The notes beneath the pieces are model-generated. The model searched no databases. It saw nothing but the letters and a program-made list of their open reading frames with translations, and was not told the origin of the DNA. From contig NZ_SGWE01000005.1 of NCBI RefSeq assembly GCF_013337115.1, positions 142,001 through 206,000 on the forward strand: a stretch of 64,000 bases of DNA, written 5' to 3'. Both the position numbers and the translations under genes were made by a program. Below, piece after piece: positions 59,294 to 64,000 of this stretch (positions are counted from its first letter, which is position 1; each line of letters starts with the position of its first letter). The stretch is from Deinococcus sp. JMULE3. GTDB taxonomy: Bacteria > Deinococcota > Deinococci > Deinococcales > Deinococcaceae.

Positions 59294-60400
59294 ATGATCG
59301 AAGAGCTGTTACGCAACATGGAAGGCCAGGCTGATGCCCTGCGAAACCTGAAACTTCAGCCCTTGACGCCGCAGGAATGTGCGGTGCATGTCCGGCAGGC
59401 CCACTGGAGCGAAGTGCCCCTGTGCAAGCGCGTCGTTCGCTTCGGGGAACCGCTGGTCTACTCCCTGCGCATTCAACCGGACCGCCCAGCGCAGGACTGG
59501 GCAGTCGTTGCGACCACCCTGGAGACGCGCGGTGGCATGACTTACGCCTCCTCACGGCGAACGTTCCTCAGCAATTACCTGCTCCGGGTATACGGCTTTG
59601 GCGGCCTGATGCCTGCTGATTATGATGATGTCCTGAGCCTGCAGCAGACGGTGTTTGGAACCGATGACCGTGTGCTGGCCACACTGGAAGACTTGCGTGA
59701 TCGCGTCCTGCCTGAATATGAGGCGCTGGACGAGCAGGGCGAAACGCTGACCGATCAAGCAAAAGGAGCTGCCCTCAAGCAGATTGATCCTGACCCTCAG
59801 CATGTGCTCTTCCGCGACTTCCTCAGCGGCCTGATGGAGCATGGTCCTCTCGAAGGACCGCTGCCGGATTTCGGCCCCTGGCACAGTTGGGCGTCCCTCA
59901 CGCGGCGTTTGGCCTTACCGCATCTGGACACGCTGCCGGCCTCGCGCAAAGACCTGCTGGCCTTTGATGTGGTGCAGCATCTTCCTCAGTTTGATGGCTG
60001 CATGGTGGCTGGATTTGGCCTGCGTCACTGCGAGCCATTGCCACCAGCTTTTTTGGTCAATGTTCCTCAAGACGCCGTGGGCCGGTTCGAATTCGAGCAC
60101 CTCATCGCGCCTGAGCATCCTTATTGGCAGGATGACATCGCCCGGCATCTCCTCCAGCGACAGGCGGAAGCTGGAGACGGGTACGACGGGTTGGCGCATG
60201 TTGAAGCCGCTGCGCTTTATGATGAGGATCGAAACGACGCCGTGCGGTCTTACCACGCTCTGGTCGCTGGGACCTTTTGGGCGGCAGAGCATGCGGGTGT
60301 CGTCCTGCGTCCTGCGCTGGAGGCGGCCATGCATCTGGCTGAGCGACAGGACTGGCACGATGTCCAGCAGAGTCTGCAGTGGACTGCCGCGCGGCTCTGA
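59294..60400 (+). CDS. Hypothetical protein (368 residues)
   Basis: Starts MIEELLRNMEGQADALRNLK at ATG 59294 (an in-frame GTG lies four codons earlier). Recognisable stretches: VVRFGEPLVYSLRIQPDRPA, SNYLLRVYGFGGLMPADYDD, DLLAFDVVQHLPQFDGCMVA, RFEFEHLIAPEHPYWQDDIA and HALVAGTFWAAEHAGVVLRP. It looks like a soluble alpha/beta protein; no signal peptide or membrane part. GC content is lower than the neighbours. It follows the broken gene at 58681 in the same direction, so it may once have been its partner (for example an accessory or immunity protein, a guess). Confidence 0.7.
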   Translation: MIEELLRNMEGQADALRNLKLQPLTPQECAVHVRQAHWSEVPLCKRVVRFGEPLVYSLRIQPDRPAQDWAVVATTLETRGGMTYASSRRTFLSNYLLRVYGFGGLMPADYDDVLSLQQTVFGTDDRVLATLEDLRDRVLPEYEALDEQGETLTDQAKGAALKQIDPDPQHVLFRDFLSGLMEHGPLEGPLPDFGPWHSWASLTRRLALPHLDTLPASRKDLLAFDVVQHLPQFDGCMVAGFGLRHCEPLPPAFLVNVPQDAVGRFEFEHLIAPEHPYWQDDIARHLLQRQAEAGDGYDGLAHVEAAALYDEDRNDAVRSYHALVAGTFWAAEHAGVVLRPALEAAMHLAERQDWHDVQQSLQWTAARL

Positions 60401-60519
60401 ACTCGAGTGCAGCGTATCTGCCGCCGAGTGGAAGGCAACTGGAGCCTGCCTCTGAAGTGACGTGTCAACCTCGGGTGCTAGGGGGTAGCGACGGAACAGG
60501 AGAAAGCGGAAGCTCCGGT

Positions 60520-61365
60520 ATGCCTACCAAAGAACTTCCGCTCCATCAGCATACCGTCATCGACCTATTCATCATCATCTACGTCTACGTCGACGATTAC
60601 CTCAAGGCCGCTGCACGCAGCGGCCTTTTCACGCTCCCGAACGAGCCGCACCAAAAGGGCAGCTACGCTGAATTGATGACCATTGCGCTCGTCGGCGATT
60701 TGCTCGCACAGCCCTCGGCACAGCAGTGGTACGCCCAGGTGCGAGCCACGTATGGCTTCCTCTTTCCCGTCCTTCCGGATCGCACGCGGTATCTGCGGAT
60801 TCAACAGAATCTCGAACGGATCTACGCGGATCTCGCGTTGCGCCTGCCCCACTTCGACGACGACACGGTGTACGTCATCGACAGTAAGCCGCTGGTGTGT
60901 TGTGTCGGAGGGCGGCACAAACGGCCCAGAGCGATGACCACGGCCACCAGTGGCCGTGGTGGACAGGGAGGATACGGCAAAACGGGGTTCTTTTACGGCT
61001 TCAAACTGCATGCCGTGATCGACGATCACGGCATGCTCGTGCGCTTTGCCATTGTGCCAGGTCGAGAAGGTGACCCACCGGTGGCACGAGCACTCCTGGA
61101 AGTTCAGGAAGCCAGACTGGTCCTTGGGGATCGGGGATACCAGGGATGCGGCGTGTATGCGCAGCCGAAGAAGAACTTCAAACGACCGCGCCCCTGGTGG
61201 GGCGCGATGCGGTGGGTTCGGAAGACCATCGAGACTGTTTTTTCTCGGCTGGATCGTTCATTTCACTTGATGTTGCCGCAACTGAATTCAGAGCGCTCCA
61301 TCCGGGCGCATGTGTGTCGGAAGGTTGCGGCACACAACCTGGGGCTTTTTTTCGGGGCATTCTGA
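60520..61365 (+). CDS. IS982-family transposase
   Basis: A 281-residue DDE transposase. Family marks: YVYVDDYLKAAARSGLF at the N-terminus, YVIDSKPLVCCVGGRHKRPR (first catalytic Asp), HAVIDDHGMLVRFAIVPGRE, LVLGDRGYQGCGV (second Asp) and RKTIETVFSRLDRSFHLMLP (Glu), ending in a helix KVAAHNLGLFFGAF. The length and motifs are those of a complete IS982 enzyme. ATG 60520 is the best start. The inverted ends of the element could not be fixed; the right end must lie before the IS1-like end at 61372. GC is lower than the surrounding genes. Confidence 0.88.
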   Translation: MPTKELPLHQHTVIDLFIIIYVYVDDYLKAAARSGLFTLPNEPHQKGSYAELMTIALVGDLLAQPSAQQWYAQVRATYGFLFPVLPDRTRYLRIQQNLERIYADLALRLPHFDDDTVYVIDSKPLVCCVGGRHKRPRAMTTATSGRGGQGGYGKTGFFYGFKLHAVIDDHGMLVRFAIVPGREGDPPVARALLEVQEARLVLGDRGYQGCGVYAQPKKNFKRPRPWWGAMRWVRKTIETVFSRLDRSFHLMLPQLNSERSIRAHVCRKVAAHNLGLFFGAF

Positions 61366-61371
61366 TTCCCT

Positions 61372-62298
61372 GGTAGTTGCCTGGAACTATGCCCGACAGG
61401 AGACGCCCTGCGGCTGTGAGAGCCAGTCCCGCACCTTCCAGACGTAATTGGTCAGCCCGATGGTCATGGCCGGTGTGCGCTGGAGATACAGCTGACGTCC
61501 CTTTGGGACGTCGAGCTTGCTCCGCAAACCTCGTTGAACTCGGCACCAGTTGTAGATTCCCTGCACCAGATGAGCCAGGCTCTCCCGGTGAATCCGCAGC
61601 CTCGCGAACGCGAGGCTTTTCCTCGCCAGGTGCGGGTTCATCCGCCGTGCCGTGGCATTCTGACGCTCCACAGCCGAGGTGTTGGGCTTGTGGTAACCCA
61701 ACCGGTGCAACTCCTCGTTCACGCGAACCTGAGTGCCAGCCGCGATCTCGGTGCGCACGTTCACGACGCGCTTCCCGGAATACTCCTTGATGATCCGGAC
61801 ATGGGCCGCTGAACGCGGGATCCGGTAGGCGGTCTTCGGGAATCGACCACGCGATCCCTGTCTCGCAGGTCGATACGGCCTGCCGAACACTTCAGGGAAC
61901 AACGTCTGGTACGACAGAAACCCATCGGTGAACAGCACGAGTCCATGCGGATCTGTCAGGCGTGCTCTGGCGTGCTTGAGGAGCGACTGGGTCAGGGCCG
62001 CAGTGCGCTCGCCGATCTCGCCCTGGATCAGGAACTTGCTGCTCGGATCGATGACAGTCGCGTCCCACACGGACTCCTTCTTACGCCCGACGAATCCGTA
62101 GCGTTCGTCCGCTTGAATGCTCGTGACCTGAAGGTCACGAGCATTCAGGTCGTGGAGGTGTCGCGCGTGGCTTCCGGCAACGCGGACGATGCGCGCGACC
62201 GTGGTGCGGTGACAGCCGACCAGGTGGCCCGTGGTGACGAAGCTGTTGCCGTGGGTGACATGCTCGACGACGGAGTCAACGGTGTCCTGGGAGCAGTG
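61372..62298 (-). mobile_element. IS1-like element, 5' end cut off by the ISL3-type element
   Basis: GGTAGTTGCCTGGAACTA at 61372-61389 looks like the downstream terminal repeat, overlapping the transposase stop. The other end is not found: sequence is interrupted at 62299, where the ISL3-type element's left flank begins. The element is therefore truncated and probably dead. Confidence 0.6.
61387..62298 (-). pseudogene. IS1-like transposase, N-terminally truncated
   Basis: The open frame covers about 304 codons without its start: a helix-turn-helix part (TVDSVVEHVTHGNSFVTTGH, LVGCHRTTVARIVRVAGSHA), then VTSIQADERYGFVGRKKESV (first Asp), LVLFTDGFLSYQTLFPEVFG (second Asp) and NTSAVERQNATARRMNPHLA (Glu), giving a complete DDE core like InsB of IS1. 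The N-terminal zinc-finger segment (InsA-like) is missing; an in-frame TGA stands at 62301-62299. A shorter internal start (GTG 62070) is less natural. A 15-bp palindrome at 62116-62147 lies within the coding region. Confidence 0.75.
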
Positions 62299-62317
62299 TC
62301 AACGGCGCCGAAAAATT

Positions 62318-64000
62318 GGGTCTTCGCAGCTCTTGGTGAAGCGAACTCAGGTGGCCATACTCAGGAATGGACGTGTCTGTTTGCCTTCCGAGTGCTGGCG
62401 ACCTCATCCTCCTGAGTACCCAGACCAGTCCTCACGTCGTCTGGCTCAACGTCGAGAGCCGAGCGCGCTCGGCTCTCTGTCCGCAGTGTGGGCGGCCGTC
62501 CAGCCGCCGACACAGTCACTACGTCCGCGTTCTCAAAGATGTCCCCCTCCTGGACCGTCGTGTCCGGTGGCACCTGACCGTTCGGAAATTCTTATGCGAT
62601 GTGCTCGAGTGTCCACAACGCATCTTCTGCGAACGACTCCCGCGGGTCACGGCTCCCTGGAGACGGATCACTCGGCGCCTCGAACACCAGCAGCGCCTAA
62701 CGGCGCTGGAAGCTGGGGCGCAAAGCGCCGCCCGTATCCTCAAGAAACTCGGCAGCGGGGCCAGCGCCAACACGCTGCTGGCGCGCCTCCGCAGTCCAGT
62801 CATCCCGAAGCATGATCGGCCCATCCGCATCCTGGGCATCGACGATTGGGCCTGGCGCAAAGGGCAACGGTACGGCACGATTCTCGTCGATCTGGAACGC
62901 CATCAGGTCGTCGATCTGCTCGCAGATCGAGATGCAGCGACGCTGATCGACTGGCTGAAGCAGCATCCAGACATCGAACTGATCACGCGCGACCGCTCCA
63001 CAACGTACCAGGAGGCCGCCACCCTCGGCGCGCCCCAGGCGGCTCAGGTTGCGGACCGCTGGCATCTCGTCAACAACGTCCGCGAAACCCTGGAACGCTT
63101 TCTGCTGCGTCGCTACGAGACCTTCCGTACGATTGCTCGCACCCTCCCGAGCTCACCGGCCCCCGCCTCGCCCCGACCAAACCCTGCAGCATCGCCGCTC
63201 TCCCACAGTGACCCGATCCCCTCCAACGTCGGGCCGCCGACGGCGCGCCAGATGGAGCGGTTCGCAGCGGTTCAGAACAAGTTGAGGGAGGGCATGCCGG
63301 TCAAGCAGGTTGCTCGTGAGGTCGGCGTTGCCCCTGGAACCGTCCGAAAATACCTGCACCTGGACAGTCATCCCGGCAACGCGCGACCTCGACACCGACC
63401 AGGTGAACTCGCGCCCTTTCACGTCTGGCTCCAGCAGCAATGGGCAGCGGGCGCACGTCAGGCCACTGCGCTGTACACGCAGTTGCGAGCGATGGGCTAT
63501 GGCGGTGGCTACACCGCTGTTCGCGAGTACTGTCGCCTGCTGCGACTGAGCGACCCTGCATCCGTCCGGCCCTGGGTGTGCCCGTCGCCCAGGACGTTGT
63601 CCTGGGCCATGCTCAACCCCACGCTGATCCGTACGCCGCAACTCCTGACGCTCCTGGAACGCCATGCGACGGAACATCCGGATGATGCCAAGGTCACGGG
63701 ACTCTTGATCGAAGGCTGGCACCTGTTCAGAGGGATGAAGTCAAGACCGCTGAGCGCATGGCTGACTGCCCTGACTGAGAGTGGCGTTCGGGAGCTGCAG
63801 ACGTTCGCGGTCGGTATCGACCGCGACTACGATGCTGTCCAGCGTGCGTTGGAAACGCCCTACAGCAACGGGCAAGTAGACGGACAGGTCAATCGGCTCA
63901 AGACAGTGAAGCGGAGCATGTACGGCCGGGCAAGGCTCGACTTACTGCGGGCGCGGGTCGTGTATCGGTCTGGCCTGGCCTGAGTTCGCTTCACCAAGAG
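62318..64000 (+). mobile_element. ISL3-family insertion sequence (right tip beyond window)
   Basis: The left end begins near 62318 with GGGTCTTCGCAG. CTCTTGGTGAAGCGAACTCA plus GG at 62330-62351 is repeated in exact inverted form at 63979-64000, a 22-base terminal repeat core. The last dozen or so bases of the right repeat lie outside the window. One complete transposase is inside. Confidence 0.88.
62367..63983 (+). CDS. ISL3-family transposase
   Basis: A 538-residue transposase. Zinc ribbon ALCPQCGRPSSRRHSHYVRV and CDVLECPQRIFCERLP near the start, HTH RITRRLEHQQRLTALEAGAQ, then the DDE catalytic core RILGIDDWAWRKGQRYGTIL (first Asp), ELITRDRSTTYQEAATLGAP (second Asp) and SNGQVDGQVNRLKTVKRSMY, which matches the family pattern SNG..EG.. 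with Asp in place of the usual Glu. The middle has a second HTH (MPVKQVAREVGVAPGTVRKY). The stop TGA lies inside the right terminal repeat. It appears intact and may supply activity to other copies. Confidence 0.92.
   Translation: MDVSVCLPSAGDLILLSTQTSPHVVWLNVESRARSALCPQCGRPSSRRHSHYVRVLKDVPLLDRRVRWHLTVRKFLCDVLECPQRIFCERLPRVTAPWRRITRRLEHQQRLTALEAGAQSAARILKKLGSGASANTLLARLRSPVIPKHDRPIRILGIDDWAWRKGQRYGTILVDLERHQVVDLLADRDAATLIDWLKQHPDIELITRDRSTTYQEAATLGAPQAAQVADRWHLVNNVRETLERFLLRRYETFRTIARTLPSSPAPASPRPNPAASPLSHSDPIPSNVGPPTARQMERFAAVQNKLREGMPVKQVAREVGVAPGTVRKYLHLDSHPGNARPRHRPGELAPFHVWLQQQWAAGARQATALYTQLRAMGYGGGYTAVREYCRLLRLSDPASVRPWVCPSPRTLSWAMLNPTLIRTPQLLTLLERHATEHPDDAKVTGLLIEGWHLFRGMKSRPLSAWLTALTESGVRELQTFAVGIDRDYDAVQRALETPYSNGQVDGQVNRLKTVKRSMYGRARLDLLRARVVYRSGLA

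Noticed and set aside
62116..62147. 15-bp arm palindrome as a regulatory site
   Set aside because: It lies inside the IS1-like transposase coding region and encodes conserved residues (NARDLQVTSIQ); kept only as a note.

Overview
The window looks like part of a Deinococcus megaplasmid or secondary chromosome. The DNA is high-GC with strong GC-ending codon use. It carries a plasmid-type replication initiator (23315-24766) next to an eleven-copy iteron array with DnaA-like boxes (24911-25318). Gene content fits the genus: a TnpB transposon, a large DUF4132 protein and several typical small proteins. The genus assignment is inference; no rRNA or tRNA was seen.

Layout. 1-7640: chitin / N-acetylglucosamine use (sugar ABC transporter, RpiR-type regulator, secreted chitinase, NagA). 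7656-11251: sensor kinase plus a response regulator that is cut in two by a scarless TnpB-type IS (9238-10663). 11315-14777: PRC-barrel protein, a small repeat element, and a Mn/Zn-type ABC importer under a palindromic metal-box-like site. 14882-17109: MscS channel and DUF2254 membrane protein. 17145-18257: an AT-rich lone gene with a PD-(D/E)XK nuclease signature. 18692-21446: three-gene membrane operon starting with a 52-residue peptide. 21593-22717: thioredoxin-like protein and CcdA. 23315-25318: replication initiator and origin. 25423-25918: decayed gene remnants. 25923-27371: succinate-semialdehyde dehydrogenase.

27466-38347 is an iron region: heme-type ABC importer, siderophore-interacting reductase, a small Cys/His protein, a large divergent inverted-repeat operator, and a six-gene tightly overlapping 2,3-dihydroxybenzoate (DHB) siderophore operon. 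The operon ends in a free-standing condensation domain with no elongation adenylation module, which suggests a VibH-like amide synthase. 40072-49684 is a mannoside region: LacI regulator with two identical operators, Frc/Rbs-type ABC importer, GH125 and GH38 mannosidases, and a ROK kinase broken by one in-frame stop. 49820-51775: PfkB kinase and a secreted esterase. 51966-57367: a 134-residue protein coupled to a 1664-residue DUF4132 protein. 57524-60400: small and decayed genes, including a doubly frameshifted gene. 60520-64000: an IS pile-up (IS982-type, truncated IS1-like, ISL3-type whose outer end lies past the window).

Together the genes describe a scavenger of polymers (chitin, mannosides) and metals (Mn/Zn, heme, catecholate iron) on a replicon with active transposon traffic. 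Function calls are from reading translated motifs by eye; no database search was possible.
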